DNA of 17,044 bases from NCBI GenBank assembly GCA_002683195.1, contig NYSW01000022.1:1-17044 (forward strand). The letters run 5' to 3'. A program made the position numbers and the translations under genes. The notes beneath the pieces were generated by a model that made no database searches, had not been told where the DNA came from, and saw nothing but the letters and a program-made list of their open reading frames with translations. The DNA comes from Phycisphaerae bacterium (GTDB lineage Bacteria; Planctomycetota; Phycisphaerae; Phycisphaerales; SM1A02). Below, in pieces: positions 7,812 to 15,658 of this stretch (positions are counted from its first letter, which is position 1; each line of letters begins with the position of its first letter).

Positions 7812-8893
7812 ACTTCGGTTTCCACGGTGCCGGTCGGATCGGTGTCCAGGACTTCGATGTCGTTCAGTCGATCGATGAGTCGACGGACACCGGCGAAGTC
7901 CCGCCGTCTCGATCGGTAATGCAATCGTGGGAGGTGGAGATCGATGGTTTCGCCGGGCAGCGCTTCGCTGACGATGAATCGCCCATCGGTCGTCAGGGCG
8001 CCGAAGGTCTCTTCGAGCTCGGCCACGGTCTGGGCATCCGGTGCTCTTCGCAGGCGGATGACGAATTGATCGCCGACGTATCGACTCGACTGATAGTTGC
8101 GATAGAACCGGAGCACGCGGTCTCGGGCGTCGGCCGGATCGCTCGCGATCTCCACCAGGGAGAGGTCGTTGCCGCTGACCCAGCCGTTGTCGAGCAATTC
8201 TTCACGCACGAAGGCGAGCCATCGGGGCCAGTAGGTTCCGCCTTCGCCTTCGAGCAGGATCACCGGCATGGGGTGTGATTTCCCCGTCTGAATGAGGGTG
8301 AGTGCCTCGAAGAGTTCGTCCATCGTGCCGAAGCCTCCGGGAAGGGCGGCAATGGCGCGGGAGTGAGTCACGAACATCACTTTCCGCGTGAAGAAGTAGC
8401 GGAAGTTGATGAGCTTCGGATCCTGGGCGATCACCTCGTTCGCCGTGGTCTCGAACGGCAGTCGGATGCGGAGTCCGAAGCTTCGTTCCTGCCCCGGTCC
8501 CTCGTGTCCGGCCTTCATGATGCCGTCTCCGGCACCCGTGATGGACATCCAACCGGCCTCACCCATCAATCTCCCGAACTCTTTCGCGGCGGCGTAGTCC
8601 GGATGATCCTCCGGGGTTCGGGCGGAACCGAAGATCGAGATCTTCGATCGGTGCTTCCAGGGCCGGAACACCCGGTAGGCGTACCGAAGTTCCTTCACGG
8701 CGGAAGCCACCAGCTTGAGTTCGCCGGTGTCGGCGCCGTCGCGTCCCAGACGCAGTGCGGTGGCGATCATCGTCTCGATGAATCCGAGCTTCCGTGGTTC
8801 GTCGACGCCGGAGTGTCCTTCGGCGAGGCGGCGGATGCCGGTGTCTCGCTTGGATCGTTCGGTCTGGTCAGTATTCGGTGCTTGGTCGGTCAA
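7808..8893 (-). CDS. LOG/TIGR00730-family Rossmann protein with C-terminal extension
   Basis: A 361-residue member of the LOG (Lonely Guy) / lysine-decarboxylase-like family, whose characterised members hydrolyse nucleoside 5'-monophosphates, including cytokinin nucleotides, to release the base. The family core is clear: ISIFGSARTP (85-94), ITGAGDGIMKAG (118-129), FFTRKVMF with the catalytic-type arginine R170, and PGGFGTMDE (185-193) with E193. Typical members are about 180-220 residues. Here about 80 residues precede the core and about 100 follow it (265-361), the latter mixed alpha/beta with a basic end. Substrate is unproven. The start is a TTG only one codon after the AsmA-like gene's TGA and in the same frame; M43 is an alternative, but residues 40-80 look conserved-type, favouring the longer form. 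The end overlaps the lipoprotein start by 4 bp. Confidence 0.85.
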   Translation of the reverse strand: MTDQAPNTDQTERSKRDTGIRRLAEGHSGVDEPRKLGFIETMIATALRLGRDGADTGELKLVASAVKELRYAYRVFRPWKHRSKISIFGSARTPEDHPDYAAAKEFGRLMGEAGWMSITGAGDGIMKAGHEGPGQERSFGLRIRLPFETTANEVIAQDPKLINFRYFFTRKVMFVTHSRAIAALPGGFGTMDELFEALTLIQTGKSHPMPVILLEGEGGTYWPRWLAFVREELLDNGWVSGNDLSLVEIASDPADARDRVLRFYRNYQSSRYVGDQFVIRLRRAPDAQTVAELEETFGALTTDGRFIVSEALPGETIDLHLPRLHYRSRRRDFAGVRRLIDRLNDIEVLDTDPTGTVETEV

Positions 8894-8896
8894 GGG

Positions 8897-11800
8897 TCAC
8901 GATCCGGGGGGGGCTTTGATTGGCAGTGATGATTCAGGCTGGTCGATTGGAATGTCTTCTAGATTCGCGAGGGGGACTGCGAGCGGGAGCGGAACGACTT
9001 CGAGGATGGGTTCCGCAGGCGTGCCGCCCACGTCGATCGCGGTGATGGTTCCCGAAATCGCGGAGATCAGTTCGCTCCATCCCGGGACTCGGCCTTCCGG
9101 TTGAAGCCGGAGCGACCATCGCCAATCCGCGAGTCGCAGTTCGCCCTGGCCCTTGAGGGTGATGGTTTCGGCTTCCAGGTCGATTCGATCCATGAGTATC
9201 AGGCCTCCATCGATCCAGAACTCGGCGGAGGCGGTCGCGAGCTCGTCTCTGATCGGAGGCAGGAGCTGGCCGAGCTGGAGCAGGGTCAGTTCGGAGCGAC
9301 CGATGAAGCGGGCTTCGCGGGCTTCGATTCGACCGTGGCCGATGCGACTCTCCGGATCATCGAAGATCCCTTCCATGGTGATCCGACCGACCAGATGGGC
9401 TGGAGTGGGATCGTCATCGCCGCCGGGGATGTGTTCCAACTCCGTGAAGTTGTCCGACAGGGCATCGAGATCGACGTCGGTGAGAATACCGTCGAATCGA
9501 TATCGCTCGGCATCGGGTTCGACGGCGATTTCGAACAGGGTGGATCCTCCGCCGATGGTTCCCTGTTCTCCGGCGATGAGAAAGATCGGGTTCGCCGTCG
9601 GAGGATCATCATCGAGGCGGCCGCTGGCATGCACCCCTTTGACTCGCCGTCCGGCCACGTCGATGACCGGGAAGTCGGCTTCGAGTCGGAAGTGATCGGG
9701 AATGCCGGCGGTGGCATGCAGATCCATCCGGAGGCCCAGAGGATCGTGCTCGATGGTCACCGGGCTGCCGTCGAGATCCCAGTCGAGTCGATCGAAATGC
9801 AGGGTTCCGGACGCTTCATAACCGTAGGGAGTGGTGGAATCCCGGGGTTCCGGCACCCCGGCGGGAACCCAGTACTTCGCCAGTATCTCCCCTTCGACGT
9901 CCACGTCGTCGGCTTGCACGGCTTCGGCGTTGATCAGGGATGAGAAGGGCGGCGGAAGGAAGCCCGATTCCGGCAAGCCGTTGTCGGGGAGACTCAATCG
10001 AAACCGGACCCCGAGTTCCGGCCTTCGGAGATCCGGCACCACTAGGTCGAACCAGCATCGGGCGCCGTTGTCCGAGAGCATCTCGAGGGGACCGAGCGAG
10101 AACTGGCGATCGCGGATGCGTATCGAGCCATCTCCTTCGATCCGGCCTCCGCCGCGGCTGTCGGGGTCGTCTTCGCTGGCGAGCAAGGTGAAGATCGACG
10201 GTTGAAGATCCAGATCGAAGTCGGCGTCCTGCGGTCGACCACTGACCAGTTGGAAGCTCCCCTCGAATCGACCCGCCGGAGAGCGGCCGGCCCACCAGTC
10301 GGCCAGCGCTTCTCCGGCGGCGAGCCGGAGGACCTCTTCCAGGGCGGGGGCCTCGAAGCGGGCGTTGTCGATCCTTCCGTCCAGTTCGCGGGAGATCGGA
10401 AGTTCCTCGTAGCCGTAGCCGCCGTCCAGCCGCAGGGCTCCATCTCGTCGGCCGTCGGTCGAGAGTTGCAGGGCGAGGTCATCGACTTCGATCCATCCAT
10501 CACGGAAGCCGAGTCGCCCACGCTCTCGATCCAGGCGGGTCCGCCCGGTGGTGGTGTTGAATTCGACCCAGAGCGGCTCGGCATCCAGCTCCATGCTGGT
10601 CTCCGAATCACGCCGGCTCCAGTGAAGATCCGCGTTGAAACGGCCGGTCGGTCGCCAGCGACTCCAGAGTCGGCGGGCATCTTCGACCGAGGCTTCGGGC
10701 AGGAGATCGAGCAGCAGCGATTCCAATGCGAGGTTTCGTAGCCGGGCGATGCCTCGTCCGGTCTCGGTTTTGAAGTCGTAGAGCCCGCGGGCACGGACGT
10801 CTCCGTTTCCTCGTCGGCCGGTGAAGGAGATCAGTTCCAGACCGTCATCATCGATCTGCAGGGTCGCACGGACGTCATCGAGGTCGAACCCCGGAGGCCA
10901 GGTGGGCTCGTCGTCCCCCGTGGAAGTCGCGCCGGCGTCGATCGGGATCGCCGAACCGTCGAAGAGATTTCCGGTCACCGCGAAACCGACGTCGCCCTCG
11001 GCATCGGTGGAGACGATGACCACGTAGTCCAAGGTGCCGTCCAGTCCCATGGAGATGACCGGTTCGACCGCTTTGGCCCGCACATCGCCGGGCCAGCCGG
11101 GGATCGCTTCCGCGGAGGGCCGACCTTCGAGCGCCGGTGGTACCACGGCGAGCAGGCACGGGGAGAGCCGGTCGTTCTTGAAGCGAAGTTCGAGGGTGGG
11201 ATGGACGTCCCGTCCGCCTCGGCCGTCGCGAGGCAGATCGACTCGGCCGGAAATGAATCCCCGGCCGCCGGAAATGGTCCTCGCCTCGAGTCCGGGTTCC
11301 TCGATGATCACCGCAAGGTCCTCGAGGATGATCTCTCCTCGTCGGACCAGCATCGGATACGGGAACTGGGAGAACACGGCACCGACCTGACGAAGACGGA
11401 TCGGTCCCTCGACCGCCACGGGAGTTCCCTGCACGCGAGGGCGGTGGATGTGCAGATCGATGGCACCGCGGCCACCGAGTTCGAAGGGGCCGTCCTGAAC
11501 CAGCGTCTCGATTCGTTCGATCTCACGGTCGAGCCGTTGACGTTCTTCGGAGTCATCCGACGCGTCGGCGGCGAGCCGGGCCCGAAGAAGTTCCGGGAGA
11601 CGAGTGGCGGCCGTGTCGATCGACATCTGGTTCGGAAGGAGTCCGGCCGCTTCGAGTCGGCCGGTGGCCGTCTGGTCGAACAGGGTTCGGAGTCCTTTTT
11701 CCGTGGACTCGGGAAGCGCTCCGAGAAGATCATCATCCAGGGCGATCTCTTCGGACGACAAGCGGAGATCGACGCCAGCGTCGTCCGACGTTCCATCGAT

Positions 11801-13327
11801 CCGTCCCTCGAGATGAATTCGGTCACCGCTCGGTCCCAGCGCGGTCAGGTGGTGGACGTCGATGATGTCCCCGTTCACCGTGATCATCGCCTGCACCGAG
11901 TGAAGGGGGTAGCGGAAGTTCTCGTACATTCCCCGGCCATCCACCAGTTGAAGGGTGGCGCTGGCTCTGATTTCGGTGTCGTGCTCGGCGTCCGGATCAA
12001 GCGAACCCCGATTGACCGAGGCCGTGGCGGAAAGATCCCAGCTTCGGGCGGTCAGAATCTCCAGGGCCTCCGCGACCGGACGGGGCAGGTCGATGGGGCG
12101 TCCGATCTGGTCAGGATCCCGAACGAACCGTTCCAATTCGACATCAAGTTCGAAGGGGGCGGTGTCCAGCAGCGCTTCCCCCCAGGCGGCGAGGTTCTTG
12201 GTGCCGAGTTGTTCCTTGATCCCGACCAACCGCATCTTGAAGGTCGCGGTGATGCCCATGCTGGGAACGGCCTCGGCTTCGATGTCTCGACCGAGTCGAC
12301 CGCCTTGGCCGCTGATCTCGATCAGGTCGCCTTGCAGTTCGATGTTTCCCTTCGCCAGCTCGATTCGGGGAAGCGGCGGGGATTCATCGCTGATTCGACC
12401 ATCTTCGAATCGAATCCACTCATCGGCCAGCGCATCGATGCCGGACGGGGTGAAGGCGAGATCGTCGATGGAAAGGCTGGCGATCGGTTCCTCACCCGGG
12501 GTCCATTTCACGGTCGCGGTCCGAAGGGTTCCACCGATCTTCATGGCGGAGACCACGGCCCGGGCGGTGGCGGAAAGCGCGAGATTGGTGCCGCGACGAA
12601 GATCGATGTCATCGGTTCGAAGCGTGAATCCACCCGATGCGGCATCAAGGGTTCCAGTCGCGATGTCGATCCGGGTCTGCTCTTCGATCGAGGCGAGTGC
12701 GAAACCGTGGGTTCCGTCTCCACTGTCATCTGCGTCGATGCGAGCATGGAACCGAGAGATATCACCCGGTCGCCATTCGGCCCCGTCCGCCACGCCGGTC
12801 TCGATCTCGAGCAGTTCGATGTAGACCGAGCCAAGTGCGTCGAGCGAACTGGAAGACCGGTCGTCGTCATCCCGGTCATCTTCATCCTCGTCGTCCTGAT
12901 CCTTGGACGGTCGCAACGAGGCCAGGTTGATCTCGGATGGGTCGTCGGATCGTTCCGCGACTCGGATTCGAGCCCGACCGATCTCGATCTGGTCGAATCC
13001 GAACGAACCACCGAGAATCTCGAGCAGCCGTAGGTCTGCCACCAGATTTTCGATCTGGATCACCTCGCTGGCAGGGCCTTGCCAACCCAGAGCGTCGATT
13101 TCGATGCGATCGATTCGAATTCGACTCAATCCCTCGAAGCGGGCGCCATCGACCTTCACCTCACCGCTCGTCAGATTGGTCAACTGACCCCGGATCACCG
13201 CGCTCAGAAGCGGATTCCGGAACAGAAAGGCGAGGGCCATGAAAACAGCAGCCGCGAACAGGATCAATCCGATTCGACGGCCTCGCCGGCGAGGGCGGGG
13301 GGAACTTGCTTTCGAACGACTCGCCAC
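8897..13327 (-). CDS. Very large AsmA-like / beta-groove lipid-transport-type protein
   Basis: A 1476-residue protein with one N-terminal membrane span (RIGLILFAAAVFMALAFLF, 18-36, after a very basic cytoplasmic tip), so most of it should lie in the periplasm. The rest is a long run of short amphipathic beta segments with repeated G-x-hydrophobic patterns, as in AsmA, YhdP and TamB-type repeating beta-groove proteins. Some of these are implicated in carrying phospholipids between inner and outer membranes. The end (about 1370-1450, with AEFWIDGG, ITLKGQGELRL and ISGTITAIDVGGTP) resembles the AsmA-like C-terminal domain. An acidic run DQDDEDEDDRDDDDR (143-157) interrupts the N-terminal domain. 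The start is GTG at 13325-13327. A run of eight C (plus-strand G, 8906-8913) lies six codons before the stop. It is first in the operon that also has pssA. The fold is fairly sure; lipid transport is inference. Confidence 0.78.
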   Translation of the reverse strand: MASRSKASSPRPRRRGRRIGLILFAAAVFMALAFLFRNPLLSAVIRGQLTNLTSGEVKVDGARFEGLSRIRIDRIEIDALGWQGPASEVIQIENLVADLRLLEILGGSFGFDQIEIGRARIRVAERSDDPSEINLASLRPSKDQDDEDEDDRDDDDRSSSSLDALGSVYIELLEIETGVADGAEWRPGDISRFHARIDADDSGDGTHGFALASIEEQTRIDIATGTLDAASGGFTLRTDDIDLRRGTNLALSATARAVVSAMKIGGTLRTATVKWTPGEEPIASLSIDDLAFTPSGIDALADEWIRFEDGRISDESPPLPRIELAKGNIELQGDLIEISGQGGRLGRDIEAEAVPSMGITATFKMRLVGIKEQLGTKNLAAWGEALLDTAPFELDVELERFVRDPDQIGRPIDLPRPVAEALEILTARSWDLSATASVNRGSLDPDAEHDTEIRASATLQLVDGRGMYENFRYPLHSVQAMITVNGDIIDVHHLTALGPSGDRIHLEGRIDGTSDDAGVDLRLSSEEIALDDDLLGALPESTEKGLRTLFDQTATGRLEAAGLLPNQMSIDTAATRLPELLRARLAADASDDSEERQRLDREIERIETLVQDGPFELGGRGAIDLHIHRPRVQGTPVAVEGPIRLRQVGAVFSQFPYPMLVRRGEIILEDLAVIIEEPGLEARTISGGRGFISGRVDLPRDGRGGRDVHPTLELRFKNDRLSPCLLAVVPPALEGRPSAEAIPGWPGDVRAKAVEPVISMGLDGTLDYVVIVSTDAEGDVGFAVTGNLFDGSAIPIDAGATSTGDDEPTWPPGFDLDDVRATLQIDDDGLELISFTGRRGNGDVRARGLYDFKTETGRGIARLRNLALESLLLDLLPEASVEDARRLWSRWRPTGRFNADLHWSRRDSETSMELDAEPLWVEFNTTTGRTRLDRERGRLGFRDGWIEVDDLALQLSTDGRRDGALRLDGGYGYEELPISRELDGRIDNARFEAPALEEVLRLAAGEALADWWAGRSPAGRFEGSFQLVSGRPQDADFDLDLQPSIFTLLASEDDPDSRGGGRIEGDGSIRIRDRQFSLGPLEMLSDNGARCWFDLVVPDLRRPELGVRFRLSLPDNGLPESGFLPPPFSSLINAEAVQADDVDVEGEILAKYWVPAGVPEPRDSTTPYGYEASGTLHFDRLDWDLDGSPVTIEHDPLGLRMDLHATAGIPDHFRLEADFPVIDVAGRRVKGVHASGRLDDDPPTANPIFLIAGEQGTIGGGSTLFEIAVEPDAERYRFDGILTDVDLDALSDNFTELEHIPGGDDDPTPAHLVGRITMEGIFDDPESRIGHGRIEAREARFIGRSELTLLQLGQLLPPIRDELATASAEFWIDGGLILMDRIDLEAETITLKGQGELRLADWRWSLRLQPEGRVPGWSELISAISGTITAIDVGGTPAEPILEVVPLPLAVPLANLEDIPIDQPESSLPIKAPPGS

Positions 13328-13453
13328 GAACGACTGGTCCCTGATCCGGGAGCGAGCCCGACGTCATCGTCACGAGGGCCTCGATCCCGCGGCTTTCATA
13401 GAACATCGAATTGTACGTGCCTGCCACGCAGGCTGGGGTCTTACACTTCATTC
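13328..13453. promoter_or_regulatory. Divergent spacer between the large operon and the small membrane protein gene
   Basis: This 126-bp spacer should hold the promoter of the minus-strand operon and that of the plus-strand pair. On the minus strand TACAAT (plus 13410-13415) is a good -10 match, but no fitting -35 is seen. On the plus strand TACACT (13442-13447) ends 6 bases before the ATG, which would place the transcription start at or next to the start codon. A small perfect inverted repeat, GCCTG/CAGGC with a 5-base loop (13419-13433), lies between the two and could be an operator or chance. Confidence 0.35.
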
Positions 13454-13795
13454 ATGCGGCCCTCCGACCCCCAGAACATCATCGAATCCGGCTCTCCGAC
13501 ACCGGGCTCGGACGAAACCGGAGTGGAAACCGCCGCCGGTGTCGGCGTGGTCGGGATGGAGCCGGGGTCGGCACCTCGGATGGAGCTCGATGCAGGGGTG
13601 GTGCTCTTCGGACTGGTTCTGTTGCTTCTGCTCGGGATTCCGATCTCGCTGGCGCTCCTCCGGCCGCGGTCGGTTTCCCGGGGGCGGCGACGACGAGTGG
13701 CTCCCGCAGCCTCGGACGCCACGATCGATGTCTGGCACGAAGCGGGCCGACGGGCGGTGATCGAGCCTGATTCCCCGGACCGGGAGGGGTCTTGA
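13454..13795 (+). CDS. Small single-span membrane protein, unknown function
   Basis: A 113-residue protein not recognised by family. An N-terminal, glycine-, proline- and acid-rich stretch of about 45 residues is followed by one clear transmembrane segment (VVLFGLVLLLLLGIPISLALL). A strongly basic patch (RPRSVSRGRRRRV) comes next, then a short soluble tail containing TIDVWHEAGRRAV. The positive-inside rule puts the C-terminal tail in the cytoplasm. The frame is open far upstream, but that part is antisense to the AsmA-like gene; the ATG at 13454 is the only sensible start downstream of that gene. No Shine-Dalgarno site precedes it, and a possible -10 sits just before the ATG, so a leaderless message is possible. 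Its TGA overlaps the next gene's ATG by one base (TGATG), so the two are probably cotranscribed and coupled. Confidence 0.65.
   Translation: MRPSDPQNIIESGSPTPGSDETGVETAAGVGVVGMEPGSAPRMELDAGVVLFGLVLLLLLGIPISLALLRPRSVSRGRRRRVAPAASDATIDVWHEAGRRAVIEPDSPDREGS
13783..13787 (+). promoter_or_regulatory. Shine-Dalgarno site of the SDR gene
   Basis: GGAGG lies 7 bases before the ATG at 13795. A TTG at 13792 would also open the same frame but has a spacing of only 4, so the ATG is preferred. Confidence 0.65.
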
Positions 13796-14529
13796 TGACC
13801 GCCGAATCCAGTACTTCGCATGCCGTCGTCGTGGGTATCACTTCTCGAACCGGGCGTGCGATCGCGGATCTGCTGAATCGCAACGGCTGGTCGATCGAGG
13901 GAACCTCTCGGGACCTCCAAGCCGCCGAAACCGAGGTTGAGCGTCTCGGCGGAGGAGGCCGCGCAGCCTCGGTCGATCTTTCAAGCGAGGAATCGATCGA
14001 TCGTTTTCTCGCAGCGCGGGCTGGCGGACCGAACGCGGATCTTCTGGTGGTCGCGGGAGCGCCGTTCGAGGAAAACCCGCTGGGCGAAGCGACGATGAAG
14101 GATTTTCTTTATCAGGCCGCCGCCCAGGCGGCCGGTCCGGCGTTGTTGGCGGCCGGGATGTCCGCGGAATTGAAGCGATCGCGGCGTCCTGGGGGCGGGG
14201 CGGTGGTGCTCTTCGGTGACATTCATGCCCGCCTCCGGCCCCGAGCCGGGGCCACGCCCTATCTGGCGGGCAAGGCAGGCTTGGAGTCTCTGGTGGCCCT
14301 GCTGGCGGTGGAACTGGCTCCGGTCCGGGTCTTTGGTCTGGCGCCCGGCGTGATCGCCTGGGCGGACGAGTTCGATCAGGCCCGGCGAGACGAGTACCTC
14401 CGACGGGTTCCGCTGGGAAGAGCGGGAACGGTCGAGGAAGCCGCGGCACTGGCTCGATCTCTCGTGGATTCCGCCACCTACACCACGGGCATCGTGATTC
14501 CCATTGATGGCGGACGGCATCTACGTTGA
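13795..14529 (+). CDS. SDR oxidoreductase, pteridine reductase / FolM-like
   Basis: A 244-residue short-chain dehydrogenase/reductase, probably cytoplasmic and NADPH-dependent. Several features point to the pteridine reductase (PTR1/FolM) branch, which reduces dihydropteridines. The cofactor loop V13-GITSRTG20 keeps the Gx3RxG spacing of PTR1-type TGxxxRxG. FGDIHARLRP (140-149) supplies the aspartate D142. Y156-x3-K160 is the catalytic pair in TPYLAGKAG. LAPGVIAWADEF (182-193) is followed by VPLGRAGTVEEAA and the terminal IPIDGGRHL (236-243), close to the PTR1/FolM ending. Two positions differ: the threonine of TGxxxR is V13, and the usual NAS/NAG motif reads VAG (86-88) in VVAGAPFEENPLGE. 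The precise substrate is therefore uncertain. The start is set by the GGAGG upstream, and the ATG overlaps the preceding stop. The gene ends 1 bp from the convergent TPR lipoprotein gene. Confidence 0.8.
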   Translation: MTAESSTSHAVVVGITSRTGRAIADLLNRNGWSIEGTSRDLQAAETEVERLGGGGRAASVDLSSEESIDRFLAARAGGPNADLLVVAGAPFEENPLGEATMKDFLYQAAAQAAGPALLAAGMSAELKRSRRPGGGAVVLFGDIHARLRPRAGATPYLAGKAGLESLVALLAVELAPVRVFGLAPGVIAWADEFDQARRDEYLRRVPLGRAGTVEEAAALARSLVDSATYTTGIVIPIDGGRHLR

Positions 14530-14530
14530 G

Positions 14531-15658
14531 TCAGTCGGTCGGTCGGCCGGTCCGGATCCCGTCGATCAGGTCCCGGGTGGTGGAAAGTCGGGGATCGTCT
14601 GGAAGGGTTGCCGCGGCAATGCCAAGCCAGGCTTCGCATTCATCGTCGAGGCCCGCGATCGCATGGAGTCGAGCCGCCTCGAGAGAGGCCTCGAAGGTCA
14701 CGCCCGGATGATCACGTTGACTTCGGGCGAACGCCGCCCATTCAGCAGCCGCTCGATCCGGGCGTTCCAAGGCCAGCCAGCCGGCGACGAGTTCTTCAAT
14801 CACCGCCTGCTCCGCCCGTGCCTCGGTGCCGATGGCAAGCAGTGACTCGACCGCGGCTCGGGGATCTCCGGTTCGGCGGAGGATGGATGCTCGTCGCACT
14901 CGGATGGGCCAGGAACCTCCGTCGAGGCGGAGGGCTTCTTCGATGGCGGTTCGGGCCGCTGCGGGATCATTCGCCGAGAGTGCCGCTTCCGCGAGCGCGG
15001 CCTGGACGAAAGCGTCGTCGGCTCGGACCCGAGCGACTTCGGTCAGGATGACCCGTGCTTCCTGCGGTCGGTCGTCCCGGAGCAATGCGAGGCCCAGATG
15101 GAAACGCGAGAGGGGGTCCTTCTGGGCGGTCCCTTCGCCGTACACCGCGATCGCCTCATCGAGGCGGCCGGCCGATTCCAGCGAGAGTCCGAGGGCCAGG
15201 CGGGCCTCGGTGACATCGATATCCGTGTCCATGGCCCGCTCGTACGCCGGGCGAATGGCGGCGGCGGCTTCCGCCGCGAGGGCCTTGGCCGCGATCTTCC
15301 CGGTGGGTGACCCCCTGGGAAGTTCACTGCTGCGAGCGAGGAGGGTTCGTCCCAGGGCCAGGCCGACGTGCGGGTCATCCGGGAGTCGCGTTCGGAGTTG
15401 TCGTGCGATCGCCTCCGCATTGGCGGTCTCACCCGCCAGGAGCCAGCGGTCGATGGCGGCGAGCCCGGCTTCGCGAGCCGATGCCGTCACGCCGTCGACC
15501 GCTGGAGCCGGTCCGGCGGAGTCCGGGCGGTCTCCGCATCCGGAGAACCCGGACACCAGGATGAGAGCCGCGATCGAAACCGATCGACCCCATCCGCTCG
15601 ACCGATTTCGTGCGGTCGATGGCTTGCGACGTTCGTCCTCGTAAGATGGGTGGATCAT
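14531..15658 (-). CDS. Tetratricopeptide-repeat lipoprotein
   Basis: A 375-residue probable lipoprotein built of TPR-like helical pairs. After a long polar n-region, a hydrophobic stretch (VSIAALILVSGFSG) ends in a cysteine with a lipobox-like GFSGC, so the protein is likely exported and lipid-anchored. The mature part is alanine- and leucine-rich with repeated TPR signatures such as AEAIARQLRTRLPDDPHVGL, ALGLSLESAGRLDEAIAVY and ALAEAALSANDPAAARTAIE. This suggests roughly six to eight repeats forming a protein-binding solenoid; no catalytic motif is seen. The ATG at 15656-15658 was chosen; a GTG ten codons upstream would extend into valS coding sequence. The chosen ATG overlaps the divergent valS ATG. 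A scaffold or envelope-assembly role is inferred from the family only. Confidence 0.75.
   Translation of the reverse strand: MIHPSYEDERRKPSTARNRSSGWGRSVSIAALILVSGFSGCGDRPDSAGPAPAVDGVTASAREAGLAAIDRWLLAGETANAEAIARQLRTRLPDDPHVGLALGRTLLARSSELPRGSPTGKIAAKALAAEAAAAIRPAYERAMDTDIDVTEARLALGLSLESAGRLDEAIAVYGEGTAQKDPLSRFHLGLALLRDDRPQEARVILTEVARVRADDAFVQAALAEAALSANDPAAARTAIEEALRLDGGSWPIRVRRASILRRTGDPRAAVESLLAIGTEARAEQAVIEELVAGWLALERPDRAAAEWAAFARSQRDHPGVTFEASLEAARLHAIAGLDDECEAWLGIAAATLPDDPRLSTTRDLIDGIRTGRPTD

Larger units (their letters stand above)
3464..13327 (-). other. Probable six-gene operon (AsmA-like to glycosyltransferase)
   Basis: Six minus-strand genes follow each other with spacings of 3 bp, 4-bp overlap, 45 bp, 4-bp overlap and 2 bp, in the order AsmA-like, LOG family, lipoprotein, pssA, trpB, glycosyltransferase. 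Such tight packing supports a single transcript starting upstream of 13327. The 45-bp gap before pssA is the only place where an internal promoter could sit without lying in coding sequence; I saw no good -35/-10 pair there. No terminator hairpin was seen after the last gene, whose end overlaps the convergent EEP-fold gene. Confidence 0.6.

Noticed and set aside
11201..13033. Plus-strand open frame (610 codons) inside the AsmA-like gene
   Set aside because: Antisense shadow of a long GC-rich gene; low-complexity, charged, no domain pattern, and no promoter or ribosome-binding site.
13079..13453. Upstream extension of the small membrane protein frame
   Set aside because: The frame is open, but the region to 13327 is antisense to the AsmA-like gene and the rest is spacer; the ATG at 13454 is the reasonable start.
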